From positions 35,109,488 through 35,173,487 of the forward strand of contig CM038704.1 of the NCBI GenBank assembly GCA_021613375.1: a stretch of DNA of 64,000 nucleotides, in the 5' to 3' direction. Within the stretch, counting starts at the first letter, position 1. Every line of letters begins with the position of its first letter. The notes beneath the pieces were generated by a model. That model searched no databases, was not told the origin of the DNA, and was given only the letters and a program-made list of their open reading frames with translations. This document shows, one piece after another, positions 1 through 15,835 of the stretch. The position numbers and the translations under genes are program-made. The stretch comes from Megaleporinus macrocephalus. Its lineage: Eukaryota > Chordata > Actinopteri > Characiformes > Anostomidae.

Positions 1-1713
1 GTAATATGCTCAGAGTTCAATGTCTACAGTGCATAATTGTGGAGGGTCAGCTATTATTACTGTGCTGAGGTAGTGCTGTGTGTACTCGGCTGTAATGAAA
101 GACTGTTTTGCCCAGAGTTGTGGGTGTTTTCAGGGGTGTTTTGGGGGGGCAGCAGGTGTATCCACGAAAACACACACACATTGACTTGTAGGGTCCGGAA
201 GACCAGTGGGTTGAAACTTCCTCCACTCTCTACTCTACCGGCCAAAAGGAACACATGGCAGGGAGTAGCGAGCGGCCAATACACACCCACCAGGGGACTG
301 AGGGGATTGTTTTGATTGGCTGTAGGGTGCCTGGAGAGAGATATTAACTTATTATTGGCTCAGGTGAAGATGAACACCAAGTTTTTAAGATTAAGTTTGT
401 GGTGGGGTTAAATAAACACTGCACAAAGATGAATGTACATTTACAGTAGAAATTCCTGTCATCTAGCAGATTCCTGCTAAAACTGGTGTGTTCTCAGAAA
501 TGCAGGTCAAGCCTCTTGTCTCTCGCTCTTACCGTAATAACAGCTGTTATTTGCAATGCGTATCGAGGAAAGTGAACATGTTGGAGCGTACTCAGAACAG
601 GAGTGAGAACCCTGTGATTTTCTGTGAAACCATGCTTGAACGTTTGAACGTTTTCATATGCTTGTGGTGAACAGTGCTGGTTTATTTGCCTTCATGTTCA
701 GCTCAGGACATCAAAAAGCTTCAGAGGCTTTTAAATAAACTCTGCAGGGTCGACACAGGAACAACTTGCAGTTTTGAAGCCTGGTCACTCATTTCAGCCA
801 GCCGATGGCAACATACTCTCTCTTAAACACTCTTTTTCTCTCACTTTCTCTGTTTTCATCATATACTAAAGTCAGCTGACAGTCGTTTTAACCACTTGAA
901 GAGACCACCAGCAGGTCCAAACATCAATTTCTTGTACGTATTAGTTTCTTAGTCAGTACTGATTCTTACATATTAAAGCAAACTGTGATTAAAGCAAACC
1001 AAACCAGCAAGGCTTTTCAACCACATTTGCTTTTACTAAGGCCTGGCTTACTGACCTGTGCATCTAGGCATGTGAATGCTGCAGAGACACACTCACAATT
1101 TTGGCTGTCTCTATGTGTGTAAACAGCCACATGGGATCTGTAGTGGCCATATATCTGCGGGATGGGGAATCAGGTTCTGTACCTTCGTCTCCTCAATAAA
1201 TGCATATGTAAATCGGACCATGAGGGGCTCAAAGCACAATTTGTTTTTATGACAGTGATATAAAAGATAAATATATTTAGCAACTGTAGGGGGAGCCCAA
1301 GAGCCAAAAATATATAATATATAATGCTGCTTTAAAAGGTCATGCCGTTTTGAAGCTGTGTGGGTTTCAGTGATATCTTGGACGTTTCCATTTCTTCTGT
1401 GGCTTGTTGCTTTCAGAGCAGCGCTGAGATGATGTATTGGTTGTCCCAGCCCTTGAACTGCTCAGGAATGTGTGTTTATTTTGATGGACCACATTCCTGT
1501 CATTATCTTCTCGTTTGGCCATTAGTGGTGATATGAAACCAGTTGGTCAGTCTGGTCTTTAACCTTTTTTCTTTATAACCACATGTTCTGTTGTCTAACA
1601 GCAGTTTTTTTTATTTAGCTCTGAGAACATGTTGCTGCATGCTGCTGCTGATATATTTAAATCCTTTTTGGTTTCACAACGGTTGTGAGAACTATTTTGG
1701 TGTGTGTTCACAG
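1..1713 (+). other. septin9 intron sequence 5' of the first visible exon
   Basis: No G-domain exon (for example the AKAD-containing one) could be found here by reading all frames. Open frames at 37-315 and 488-670 have no septin or other recognisable similarity. The segment is probably one intron whose upstream exon lies outside the window. Confidence 0.6.
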
Positions 1714-4962
<3,249 letters not shown>

Positions 4963-6708
4963 ACCTCCATCCGTTCTTTTGTTTCTTCTGCCATACATCC
5001 ATACATCCATGTTTTTATCAAATGTTTTACAATGTCTTTTCTTTTACATTGTAAAAATACTCTTTACCTGAGTGGTAAAAGGATTTTATCTGTTTATCCC
5101 TTGAATGACTATCCGAACCGCACTCACTCTGCTCTCTCACTGGGTGTTCTTTTTTTTTTTTTTTTTTGGATGACCTTCTTATTGACCACTCCAAGTTCCA
5201 CCACAAATGCGTTTTTTGCAGCTGGGGTTGTACAAGCTTTACAGAACTTGATTTACACCAAGAAAAGCCAAGTCAACCTAAGGAGAAACTATATACTCAG
5301 TTTATATCAACACCTACATTTAGCGCAAATTATACATGAAACCTAATGAGAAATGTGAATCTAGCTACAGTTAGCTTTGTGGCTAAACTCGAATATGTCA
5401 CTATTTCCCATTTTTGATTAGCTTCAATAACACAGCCTAGCTTGGCTGTGCAGGTGTAGTAGGTCGATATGAGGAGGTAATTGTGATATAAACTACATTG
5501 TATTCTGAAGTGTCTCATTGAGTTTCACAGGATTTTGAACAGTGTTCTGTAAAGCTTTTCTGACCTCTTAGCAGTTGCTGTAATAGAACGCATTTGTGTT
5601 TAGCTGCTGCCAAAGCACCATTCAAAAGCCCAAATATTTGGCACACTTGATGAGTCACAGTTAGACTGATCATAACTGCCTCCAATTTGAGGTTGGATCA
5701 ATCCTGTATAAGTGTTTTCATGCGTCAGGTAATATGGTATGTTCTATAATTTTGTAATCAGTGTCTTAATTTTACCATTTTGCCAAAAACCTCTTTTTTT
5801 ATAGTCGATTGGTTAATCGATATGATTTTGACTTCTTGTTTGCTTTAATGTGATCTTGGATGAGAAATAAGTAGAAGTGAGGGGAGCTGAGTAGGACTTA
5901 AACTAAACAGTAGTATTTGTTAAGTGTTGAGTGGGAGTGGTTGGTGTGGTGTTTCTGTCCTAAATCATTTGTGAAACCTTTCTTTAGGCACCCTTCATAC
6001 AGATTATTAGAATCAGAAAGGAAATAATAACAGATATATACAATGTAAATGGTAATTTTATGAAGAACATAGGATTTTATAAATTTTATTTAATGTTCTT
6101 AAAAAATATTTTTTTATGTGGCAATGATGATATGAAGGGTGCAAAGTGATAAGGTGTAAAGTTGATTTGGGATGCAGCCCACCTGCACTGTACATTACAG
6201 CACCATGTCGTGTCGAGCTGTTTGTTTACATGCCCAAAACCCTGAAAGGCCATGATACATAAAGAAATATGCTAACATCTCTAATAGAACCCAGCTATAC
6301 AAGCAAGACATAGAGAAATAAGAAATACCTAGATATTGCTAACATTGTAAGCATGAATGAGTTAGCATTATGCATATGAGACCTGCTGCTTCCAAAGAAT
6401 GAGCAGAAATGCTAACATTTCTAGCAAGTAGCAGCTAGTATTATGACAGTGCTAAGAGCTTCCTGTTGGTTTGCTTTCATTTCTAGCTGTGCTAGCATTG
6501 AGGTTAAGGTATTTCAGCAAGTGGCGATTCCAGCAGTTGTTTTGTTCGTTGTATTTCTCATATACTCTTCTGCTTCATGAACTGCCTTTATGTTTTTGTT
6601 TTATATATATTTTTAATTAAGATATAAGTGTCGTGAGGAAGGGGGCCAAGGCTCCTTGAGATTCATGGAAGAATTACTGAAGAATTACAACACAGCCGGA
6701 AGGGGGTG

Positions 6709-6746
6709 GGGTGTGTGTGTGTGTGTGTGTGTGTGCGTGTGTGTTT
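6709..6746. repeat. (GT)n microsatellite in septin9 3' UTR
   Basis: Alternating GT with one GC interruption, about 200 bp before the polyadenylation signal. Confidence 0.9.
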
Positions 6747-6938
6747 GTGAGCTTGTTTTGTTTTTAAATTGAGAGTGTATATTTTTTGTTGTTGAATTTG
6801 TGTCGATCATATTCCAGTGTTCAATATTGTATTTGCAACCTCCTGTTTTAAACTCATATTACATACTTACATTGTTGTCATTGTCAGTAATATTACTTTA
6901 GCAGAGGTGAGTGCTGCCTCTGTATTGATGTAAACCAA

Positions 6939-6944
6939 ATAAAT
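6939..6944 (+). terminator. Polyadenylation signal AATAAA for septin9
   Basis: A canonical AATAAA hexamer is followed within 30 bp by a T/GT-rich stretch (TGTCTTTTGTGTTTTGTGTA), a textbook downstream element. It is the best 3'-end signal downstream of the septin stop. Confidence 0.65.
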
Positions 6945-6965
6945 GTCTTTTGTGTTTTGTGTAAA

Positions 6966-9442
6966 TGAAGAAGCGATATACATTACTGATTCTTAATCAA
7001 ACTATTATTTGTATAAACTAACTATTTATATGAATTAATTACATCCAGTAATATAAACAGTTTGAGCTGCACTGAATTTACTTAATATAAATGCATGTAT
7101 CTTTTCCACATGCATGAAATATCAAACAAGTACAGAATTGTGTTTCTGGATGATCTTAAACTTTCAACTAAAATCCTTCAGCTTTCAGTAAACCTGTACC
7201 TTAATTGTATTTTTATTAAAAAATAATGATAACTTTCCAAAACAATAATTACACAGCCTAAAATTTAACAAATGTTTCAATAGTGACTCTTTTGTTAGTG
7301 AACATGCTGGCCAGTACACAACTAGCAAACTTCTGCTGGAAGAGTCGTACACTTATAAAATCATCACATTTTTCATTAAAACACAAACAAGTTCTGAGCA
7401 GTATGTTTTGGTAGTGACAGGTTTTCATGTTCCACACTGATTTTCAGACTTTGGGCTTTCCATATGGCCATGAAGGACAGGGATGTAGTCTCGCTTCCTG
7501 CTCTAAAATAAACAGACTAAAAAAGAAATATTATATTCAGTAAGTTATTTACTGTGGGACTGCTATTTAGTAGAATTCAGCAGAATTATCCGTATATCAT
7601 ACTTTATGTGGAATTTATCTGGAATCATAAATTCAGTGCAGCTCTGTTGTAGTTAAATCAGTAATCTTGAGTTCAGCTCTGTTTACAGGTTTATCTGTTT
7701 GTAATGGCTGTTTTGTTGTTTTCCCTTTTAGGCCCCATATTATGCTGTAGCACTGCTTATTTTAGTCTGTTTTAGTGAAAGTGATGAGTTTCATAATTAT
7801 ATTTCACATTATCAATGGACGGTAAAACAAAGTAAACCAGTAAATGCACTGCACATAAACAAATGATCAAATTTATGATGAGCGATAAGAACAGTATGTA
7901 TCACAGTTACTGATTTGGCCCACTTTCCATAGAAGATGTGTTTAGCAGTGGTGTAATAAAATATGGGTACACTTGGGCACTGCATTATTATGTACACTGT
8001 ATTGATTATTAATTAGTAGTTTACTATTAAGATTGGTGCAGACAGTGAATCATTCTGTGTTGTGTTTAAACCCCTGATCACTAGATAGCAGAGTTGTAAT
8101 GTACTTTCAGCCAGTAGACTCTCCACTCCAGCGTGAACATAAGTAACATAAGTGTGCTCTGTTAGCATTAGTGCTTGCAAACTTATGCATATGGTGGTGT
8201 GTTTTCATTCTTAAAATTAGGTAAATAAAATGAAATATATTACAAAATATTGAATTGTAACCCCTGTATCCTGATACATATTGTATCACCATTAGCCATT
8301 ATAATTGACTTGCCACAGATGGGTTTTCACCTCACAGGTATTTGGGCATAGACGCCTAATATTGCTAATACATGTTCTCACTCTCAGTGTTAACGTTTGG
8401 CTGCTGGAATGTTTTTTATCATAAAATTTAATTGAATCTTTATCAATAAAACATATTTTAATTGTGAATTTGTGTTTTTGGGGAAGAACATTCTTTGCAA
8501 TTCTAGAAAGCTTTTGATTGTTTTTTTTTTTTTTTTGGCCAATTCATACAGACACTTGTCTACATCTGTGTTTTAATTCCTTTGTTTTTGCCAACAAAAA
8601 CCACATTTTACAATTAACGTTTTACCATAAATCATATTTTTCAATCATTTTTAAGCTTGTAAGTTGTCACAGTTTTGAAATACTCTAAACAGCACGATTG
8701 GGCTTTCATAGTTTTCATGGCCTGAACTGTAAATTTATTGACTAACAAAGGTTTATTAGTTTTTCATTACACCCCACCGAACAAAAGCCATAGTATATTA
8801 AACTTACTGACATGTTCAGTATGTAAGTCTAATATTTTGTGATAAATGCATTCATTGTGTTTATTATGAAAATATATTGGTCCAAATACAATTTTAACAA
8901 ATAAAGTCAGCACGTTTATTTTTATGCAGCCTGTTTGTTTTTATTCGTTTATGCTAATTTCATTTGGGTGGTGGGCGGAGTTACACATTTGTCGTCAATG
9001 CACGCGGTTGATAGACGCTGGTCACGTGATTGTTAATGGCACCCGGGCTCTACAGATAAACACAGATGTGCTACAGAAGTTCAGGTAAAAACTAACACTT
9101 ATAACTGATTATCAGAAGTAAGAGTGAGTACAGTGATTTTTACAGATAATAGTGGAGGAGCAGAGGCTCAGTGAGCTCCAGTACTAATATAAGGGATAAT
9201 GATAAAGAAGCTAAAGTTAGTTTAGATTGATCAGACGACCTGCGGATGTTCTGACCTGCGGATAATGTAAAGCAGTTTTCTGACTGTGGACATCTAAGTG
9301 AATTTCCTGCTTTAAAACTCATTTAAGCAGCTCATTAAACTCACTAAAGCTCTTTGAGAGAGTAAAGTTGAGCTGGAAACATTTGTATTATTACAAAGAT
9401 TTGACTATAAGCCATGAGATTAAAAACACATTCTTGTTTTCA
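6966..9442. other. Intergenic AT-rich sequence
   Basis: No coding exon recognised. The stretch includes a diverged dispersed repeat (7240-7480) and a T run near 8521-8536. From about 8960 to 9060 it is briefly richer in CpG (GGTGGGCGGAG, CACGCGGTTGATAG, GTCACGTGAT). Confidence 0.6.
7240..7480 (+). repeat. Dispersed repeat, copy 1 (unclassified)
   Basis: Shares a diverged order of blocks with 28545-28780: TAGTGAC, GGT/CCAGTACACAACT, TACAAAATC-like, TTATTAAAACACAAA, TAGTGACAG, and CATRTGGCCATG followed by GGACAGGGATG. A non-autonomous element is likely, but its ends and class are not resolved. Confidence 0.5.
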
Positions 9443-10005
9443 GTAGTCAGGACTCCACAGAGCAGGTATTATTTAGGTGGTTGAACATTCTCAGCACTGC
9501 AGTGACACTGAGGTGATGTGGTGTGATGAGGTGTGTTGTGCTGGTGTGAGTGGATCCAACACAGCAGTGCTGCTGGAGCTTTTAAACACCTAAGGGTCAC
9601 AGGGTAACTTCCTGTCAGCAGGTTTCTTTGACCACTGATGAAGGACTAGTAAATGACCCACTCAAACTGAGCAGCAGCAGCTGGTGAGCTATTGTCTCTG
9701 ACTTCTACAAGGTGGACCAACAAGGTAAGAGTATTTAATAGAGTGGACAGTGAGTGGGCACAGTGTTTAAAAACTACACTACTCTGTCTGATTCACTCAC
9801 CCCAGCACGTCAGTGTCACTGCAGTGCTGAGATTAATCCACTTCCTAAACAGTACCTGCTCTGTGCTGGTCCTGATCATTGAAGAACAGAGTAACAAAGT
9901 ATACAGAGAAACACATGCACTACAGCGTAATTATAGAACTACAAAGTGCTCCCATATTGCAAAATTGACAGATATTGTAGAAGTGGTTTAATATTATAAC
10001 TAATC
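9443..10005. mobile_element. Foldback (inverted-repeat) non-autonomous DNA transposon
   Basis: The left arm near 9490 reads TCTCAGCACTGCAGTGACAC and the right arm near 9809-9831 is its reverse complement (GTGTCACTGCAGTGCTGAGA). Further complementary blocks include GAGCAGGTATTATTTAGG/CTAAACAGTACCTGCTC and CAGCAGTGCTGCTGGAG. This layout matches a palindromic element found widely in fish genomes, as I recall it. The outermost left end is missing. The open frame at 9692-9991 is incidental. Confidence 0.7.
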
Positions 10006-10933
10006 TAGATATATAGCAGAGTATTCACACTAGAAACATGGTGCTTTAGATTTAAATATGTATACCATCTCCATATTAATCACATATTACATCAACACAG
10101 TCACACATTATACAACCAGCTCAGTTAAATTAATGTAGTAAAGATAAACACATTCAAATAATTTATTTATGAATGAGTAAACACTTTAATACAGAGTGGG
10201 GCCATAAAAAATTAGAAAAATACACTGTGCGTGCAGGTGAAACTGTAAGGTGAACATAGGAGAGAAAGGTGGGAAGAAAAGAGAGAAAGTTCTCAGAATA
10301 ACAAAGCAACAGGTCAGTGTTTATTCTCCTCTGCTCACCTGACCCCCTAACTCGCTGCTGCTGCTGCAGTCTGTTTCCCTCCATCAGGAAATATCACAGT
10401 AATTCACCAAGATCATCTCTTTTACTGATTTTCAGACAAACATATAAGTCCAGTATTTGCTATCCAGTGAGTAGTTTATCTAATCAATGCTTCATTAAAT
10501 TAAAGGTGTTGCTGATGGAATTGAACTAATTCATGTTATGGCTGAAGGGAGGAGAGAAGTCAGAAATTAAAGCTGTGTTCTTAAATATCTGCCCTGCCAA
10601 ACAACACGTTACTTTTATTTTACTGTATTTTATTTACATAGTGTTATATAGCAAACCAAACATGAACGCTGGAGTAGCATCATATTATTTAAGATATAAT
10701 AATATAATAAATATACAAATTACTTTGTCATTTTTTTATTAATTGGCATGGTGGGGCATATGCATAAGGGGTTTCTTTACTGGAGCCCATAATATCCTAG
10801 TTACACCACCTACTCTATAACCAGAGTATTAAAATTGATTACAGTTTATTTTGGATTTGACTGAATACTGAAACATGTCTAAAGTATTTACATGTTTTGT
10901 TCTGGAGCAACCGCTTTACTTATATACAGTATG
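10006..10933. other. Intergenic, no feature seen
   Basis: AT-rich unique sequence. Short open frames at 10163-10384, 10317-10529 and 10533-10742 have no recognisable similarity. Confidence 0.5.
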
Positions 10934-12196
10934 CAGTCGTGCTTGAAAGTTTGTGAACCCTTTAGAATTCTCTATATTTGTATGTAAATGTGACCTTGAT
11001 CCACAGAGTGGATTAAAAGAACCAAATTAAACAAACGAGACAAAAATATTAGATTTGGTCATTTATTTATTGAGGAAACAATCCAGTATTATGTGTCTGT
11101 CAGTGGCAGAAGTATGTTAACCTATGCTTTCTGGTGTGACCCCTTTTGAGCAGCAATAACGGAAGCTAAACAGTTTTCGCTGTTGATTAGTCCTACACAT
11201 CGGCTCGGAGGAATTTTAGCCAATTCTTTCATTCCAAACAGCTCCATGTTGGTGGGTTTCCTCATGTGAACTGCTCACTTCAGGTCCTTCCACAACATTT
11301 CTGTAGGATTAAGGTCTGAACTTTTACTTGCTCATTCCAAAACATTGACTATATTCTATTTTAATCATTTTTTTGTGTAAATTGTCTTGCTGCATGACCC
11401 ACATTCCCTTGAGATTCAGCTCACATACATGTGTCCTGACATTTTCCTTTAGAATTTGCTGATATAATTTAGAATTCATTTTTCCATCAATGATGGCTAG
11501 CCATCCTGGCCCAGATGTAGCAAAACAGTCCCGAACCATGATACTCCCACCACCGTGTTTCACAGATGAGAAAAGCTTTTGTGCTTAAATGCAGTGTTTT
11601 CCTTTTTCCAAACATAATGCTTCTCATTTAAACCAAAATATATTTTTGTCTCATCTTCCACAAAACATTCTTTCAGTAGACTTTTGATGGTCTCGAATTT
11701 GGACACAATCTGTCTGACTGTGGATTGGTGATGGAGTCCAGTCTTTTCAGAGTTGGTTCTGTAACCCTTTCCAAACTGATGAGCATCAACAACGTATTTT
11801 CTGTGCTCCTCAGAAATATCATTTGTCTGTGCCATAATACACTTCCACAGACATGTGTTATGAAGATCACCCTTTGACAGATCTCTGTTCTTTAAATACA
11901 ACAGGACACCCACTCACACCTGATTGTCATCCTATTGATTGAAAACACCTGATTCTAATTTTAACTTTAAATTAACTGCTAATCCTGAAGGTTCTCATAC
12001 TTCTACCCTCACAGATAAGTATCATTAGATCATTTTCCTTTATAAACAATCTGACTACATCTAATATTTTTATCTCATATGTTTCATTTGGTTCTCTTTA
12101 TCTACTTTCAGGTCCTTTAGTAAAAAAACAGATAAGGTTTTAGGTATGTATGCAGAAATATCGAAAACTCAAACGTACAAACTTTAAGCACCACTG
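10934..12196 (-). mobile_element. Decayed Tc1-like transposon with recognisable ends
   Basis: The left end (CAGTCGTGCTTGAAAGTTTG at 10934) and the reverse complement of the right end (CAGTGGTGCTTAAAGTTTG, ending at 12196) form diverged terminal inverted repeats beginning CAGT. Internal blocks such as TTTATTTATTGAGGAAA are also typical of this family's ends. The insert of about 1.26 kb is shorter than the usual 1.6 kb of Tc1 elements, in line with an internal deletion in the transposase. Confidence 0.85.
11111..11835 (-). pseudogene. Tc1-like transposase, internally deleted and broken
   Basis: A DDE transposase of the Tc1/mariner superfamily, read on the minus strand. The N-terminal helix-turn-helix part starts at MAQTNDISEEHRK and continues through HHQSTVRQIVSKFET. 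The frame then jumps to VEDETKIYFGLNEKHYVWKK, so roughly 90 residues around the second DNA-binding subdomain and linker are missing. A frame change precedes KHGGGSIMVRDCFATSGPG, and MQQDN holds the second catalytic Asp. A Trp codon has become TGA just before SDLNPTEMLW (11290-11316), which holds the third catalytic residue. The C-terminal part to about 11111 is further degraded. No active enzyme can be made. Confidence 0.85.
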
Positions 12197-13959
12197 TATA
12201 TAAATGATTTCCCCAAGTAATTATGGACCATTTTTGTTGGTCTACTTCTTATCATGAGCGGAGTCTGGAGAATGCCATGCTCATATGCCAGATTTTGTAC
12301 AAGGTTTTTCCTGACGCTTTGTTGATTTTCTAAGGGTAAATGGTTTAGTGTGTCCTCTACAGACAGTCAAAAATGTGGCACTTTTCTGCAAATGTCAGTG
12401 TAAAGTTTCTATTATCTGAATATATCTGCGGAATTTAAGATATTGGAAAATGTGTGCCAGTTTATAGTTATTTCTGTCCAATAAATTAACTGTAATTGTG
12501 TAATTGGGGTGGGTAGTAACTACTTACATTTACTCTAGTATATGTACTTCAGTAAAAAATTATTTGTGCTCAGTATTTTCTAATAGTAATAATTTTAGTT
12601 ATACTCAAGTCTTTTAGTTAGTAATCTACTTTTTACTGCCCTTCATATGTACTTACTGATTCCTTTTTGAGATAAATTTAATTCTGTTTTTTTTTTCCTG
12701 CTTTGACAACATCTGTACTGTTCTGTTTTTGGTCATATGTCTGACCGTGAAGCTTCAGCTTTTTATTTTAGACCAAAATCATAAAAAAGGAAAATTGAGC
12801 TGTGCAAGTTTCAGTTTCTTACCTAAGTAGATGCTGAACTAACTAAGAAGTTCCACTGCAGTTCTATGAGTTGCCCAGTAGTTAAGTAGTTTGCCCTAAT
12901 ACCTTTGCGCTTTTACTGAAGTTGCTTTATATGAAGGTACTTTTACTTGTGTTAGTATTTTACCCAAAGATCAATATCTTTAATAGAGTATTTATTTTGG
13001 CTGCTTGATCCACCTCTAGTATTAAATGTGTAAAAGTGTGTCTCTAAAAAGGATGTATAATCTGTTTAACCAGAAAGTTTCACCCAGTAAGAATTTCTCT
13101 GTCTCTTTCCAGGAGAAGTAAAAGCATCCCAAACACACAGAGAGCTCAGGGGTCACAGGTGAGTTTGTGGTCAAATACCGAGTAAACAGAGGTCTAATGT
13201 GAGGAAAGAGAACAAAAGCTGGACGATGTAGCAAAAATATAACACCCTGAGGTGCCAGAATGTAACCGCTGCACCATTTAAAGTGGAAGGGAGCAATTCA
13301 AACAAGAATCTGGCGAATAGGAAGCTGACTTCAGTTTCTTGTGAGATACTCAGATGAGGGTGGTTTTATTCTAATGAGCCCCCATTTCACGTAGCAAGAG
13401 CAGCCAAACCTGAACAGACTCTTAATTTCATGTTTTCTGATTCACAAAACACTGACTTGCTGGTCTTTTGTCACTGTTTGTGGGTTGGAAAGAGTTAAGA
13501 AAAATAAAATGATGAAATAAATTCTGAGTAGAATGAGATGATAGTCTACTGGGCTGTTGTTTTGTGTACAGGATCTGTATGATTGGTCTAAATAAGACTT
13601 TTTATGGTCCATCTATGTGCTCAGTGTTGGGGAAATATTAGTCATTCTCATTAAAATGTAAAAAAAAATATCAAACTATAATTTATCATGACAATAATAA
13701 CATATCGTCACATCACCCAGCTTTAATTAACAACTGTTAAAATGGCTTGCTTTATGGAGATGTGACCTTTATTGTGATCTCCACCTGTGTGTGTGTGTAT
13801 GTGTGAGAGAGAGAAAGAGACAGTGAACGCTGATGTCTCACACACTCACTCATGCACACGTCTTTCTCGAATCCTTTGCTCCCCCAGAGGAAGGAAAAGA
13901 AACATCTCGGCCGATTTTCGTGTGCAAGGAACGTCCAGCTCCAAAACAAAAAGCTCCAA
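12197..13959. other. Intergenic, with a diverged repeat at 12500-12990
   Basis: The part at 12500-12990 resembles a repeat seen widely in fishes (ACTTACATTTACTCTAG, ACTCAAGTC, TACTTTTACTTGTGTTAG), and traces recur near 3925-3995 and 54265-54310. The rest is unique. A TTTGCTCCC/GT-repeat stretch at 13785-13860 carries no gene. Confidence 0.45.
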
Positions 13960-14480
13960 ATCAACACAACTCCTGCGTTTGCTGACGCATCCACAGCGGC
14001 AAGGTAATTGAGCTCTAATTAATCCGCGCTCGTTAAGCACGATCGAATTTTAATTGCGCGCATTTGTTTATGCTGTTTGTTGCGATAATTAGTCTGACGG
14101 AAAATCTATAATTTTTGGGTGTTTTATGGAATGAAACCCCGCCCCCCACCTCCACTTCGTCTGATTTTGTGTGTCCGCTGTCCCCTTGAGCCCAGACACA
14201 CATACACACATGTACGCTGTTTGTTGTTAGGTGTATGTAAATTCCCGACATCCATCTGTTCATTTGGGAGATTTTAATTTTCCTTGTTTGTTGGCGCGCT
14301 CCGCCCACCAGCCCATATAGCCTCAGTCTATTCTCACATGCTCACCACTCATTGTGTCTCTTGGCTCAGTGCCAAGCTCTCAGTCTTCAGTGGGCGGGGC
14401 TTCAGTCCTGCCTGCATGCAAATTAGCCCTCTTTTGATTAAAAGACAGCTGCAGATGTAATTAGATTCAGTAACAGTGAG
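13960..14480. promoter_or_regulatory. Candidate conserved non-coding (enhancer-like) region
   Basis: Non-repetitive sequence that retains CpG and is dense in homeodomain-type cores (GAGCTCTAATTAATCCGC, AATTTTAATTGCGCGC, GATAATTAGTC, TTTGATTAAAAG). It also has an exact POU octamer ATGCAAAT (14416-14423) next to TTAG. It has no open frame with similarity. Regulatory function is inferred from composition only; cross-species alignment would decide. Confidence 0.35.
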
Positions 14481-14642
14481 GGAAGAGTAGCAGTGTTCTC
14501 GGGAGACGAGTGATCGTGTAGATTAATGTTTGTGGGTATTGAGCTCCATGTAAACACAGAAAACAGCTTTTATTAAAAGTAGAAAACTTCAGGAAGCTGT
14601 TTCTGAAAAAAAAGTTTGTGGAAGCACACAGTATTTGTTTTG

Positions 14643-15508
14643 AATAAAGTGGCCAGTTAATGAAAGTACAGTGTAGGTGTTTCTATTAAAGTGGTCAGTG
14701 TGTGGAAGTTCAAAGTAGGTGTTTCTAATACAGTGGCCCATTAGCTAAAGTACAAGGTAGGTGTTTCTAATAAGTGACCTGTTAGTGGAAGTACAAGATT
14801 GGGGTTTCTAGTAAAGTTGCCAGTTAGGGGAAAAACAAGGAAGGTGTTTCTAATAAAGTGGCCAGTGAATGGAAGCACAAGGTAGGTGTTTATAGTAAAG
14901 TATCCAGTAAGTGGAAGCACATGGTAGGTGTTTCTAACAAAGTGGCCAGTGAGTGGAAGTGCAATGTCGGTGTTTCTAACATAGTGGCCAGTTAGTGAAA
15001 GTACAAGGTAGGTGTTTTTAATAAAGTGGCCCATTAGGGAAAGTACAAGGTAGGTGTTTCTAATAAAGTGACCTGTTAGTGGAAGTACAAGGTGTGTGTT
15101 TCAAGTAAAGTGGCCAGATTGTGGAAGCACAAGGTAGGTGTTACAAATAAAGTGACCAGTGAGTGGAAGTACAATGTAGGTGTTTCTAGTAAAGTGGCCA
15201 GTGAATGGAAGCACAAGGTTGGTGTTTCTAGTAAAGTGGCCAGTGAGCAGAGGTACAATGTAGGTGTTTCTAATAAAGTGACCAGTGAGTGGAAGTACAA
15301 TGTAGGTGTATCTAATAAAATGGCCAGTAAATGGAAGCACAAGGTAGGTGTTTCTAGTAAAGTGGCCAGTGAGTGGAAGCACAAGGTAGGTGTTTCTAGT
15401 AAAGTGGCCAGTGAGTGGAAGTACAAGGTAGGTGTTTCTACTAAAGTGGCAAGTGGTTGAAAGTACAAGGTAGGTGTTTCTAGTAAAGTGGCCAGTGAGT
15501 GGAAGTAT
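14643..15508. repeat. Minisatellite, 42-bp unit, about 20 copies
   Basis: The unit has the blocks TAAAGTGGCCAGTGAGTGGA, AGYACAAGGTAGG and TGTTTCTAR. Exact period is 42 bp in the cleanest part (15361 to 15403). Because 42 is a multiple of three, long repetitive ORFs appear on both strands (14741-15034, 15076-15541); these are not genes. The block GTTTCTAATAAAGTGGCCAG resembles the ends of a common fish DNA transposon, and single units recur at 59970-60120. Confidence 0.95.
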
Positions 15509-15835
15509 GGTGGTAGATGCTATCTGCATTTCCAAACGCACTACAGTTACTGCTCTCTAGTGTCAGTCTATATTATTGCACGTCAATATGAAAGATGAAC
15601 AGTAGGCCCTATTTCTGTCTTTATCACTCTCTCTTTCTTTGTCTCTCAGTTTATCTCTTCAGTTATCACACTATCTCTATGTCCCTCCCTTTCCTTACAT
15701 CTCCTTTCTATTCATATTCTCTTCCACTGTCTCACTCTCCTTCTCACTCTCACACTCTCTGTCTCTGTCACTGTCCGTGTTATCGACTCTCTTCTTAAGG
15801 AAATCACACTTAAATTCTCCCTTATTTACATTTAT
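15509..15835. other. Pyrimidine-rich spacer
   Basis: Mostly CT-rich sequence (15605-15800, degenerate CTCTCT/TCTCAC) between the 42-bp array and an unidentified ORF. The Ser/Leu-rich frames here are compositional. Confidence 0.6.

Larger units (their letters stand above)
4963..6965 (+). other. septin9: septin9 3' untranslated region (predicted)
   Basis: This stretch runs from the TAG stop to the first strong polyadenylation signal. It contains no other open frame of interest. It holds a T17 run near 5151-5167, AT-rich segments and a GT repeat at 6709-6746. The length of about 2 kb is inferred from the signal position; earlier cleavage sites are possible. Confidence 0.6.

Noticed and set aside
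488..670. Short ORF upstream of the septin exons, considered as a missing septin exon
   Set aside because: No septin motif in any part, and its ends lack good splice sites in the septin phase.
15076..15541. Three long overlapping ORFs with repeats such as TGHFTRNTYLVLPL and SKVASEWKHKVGV
   Set aside because: They are the 42-bp minisatellite read in frame (42 is a multiple of three), open on both strands at once. No real protein is implied.
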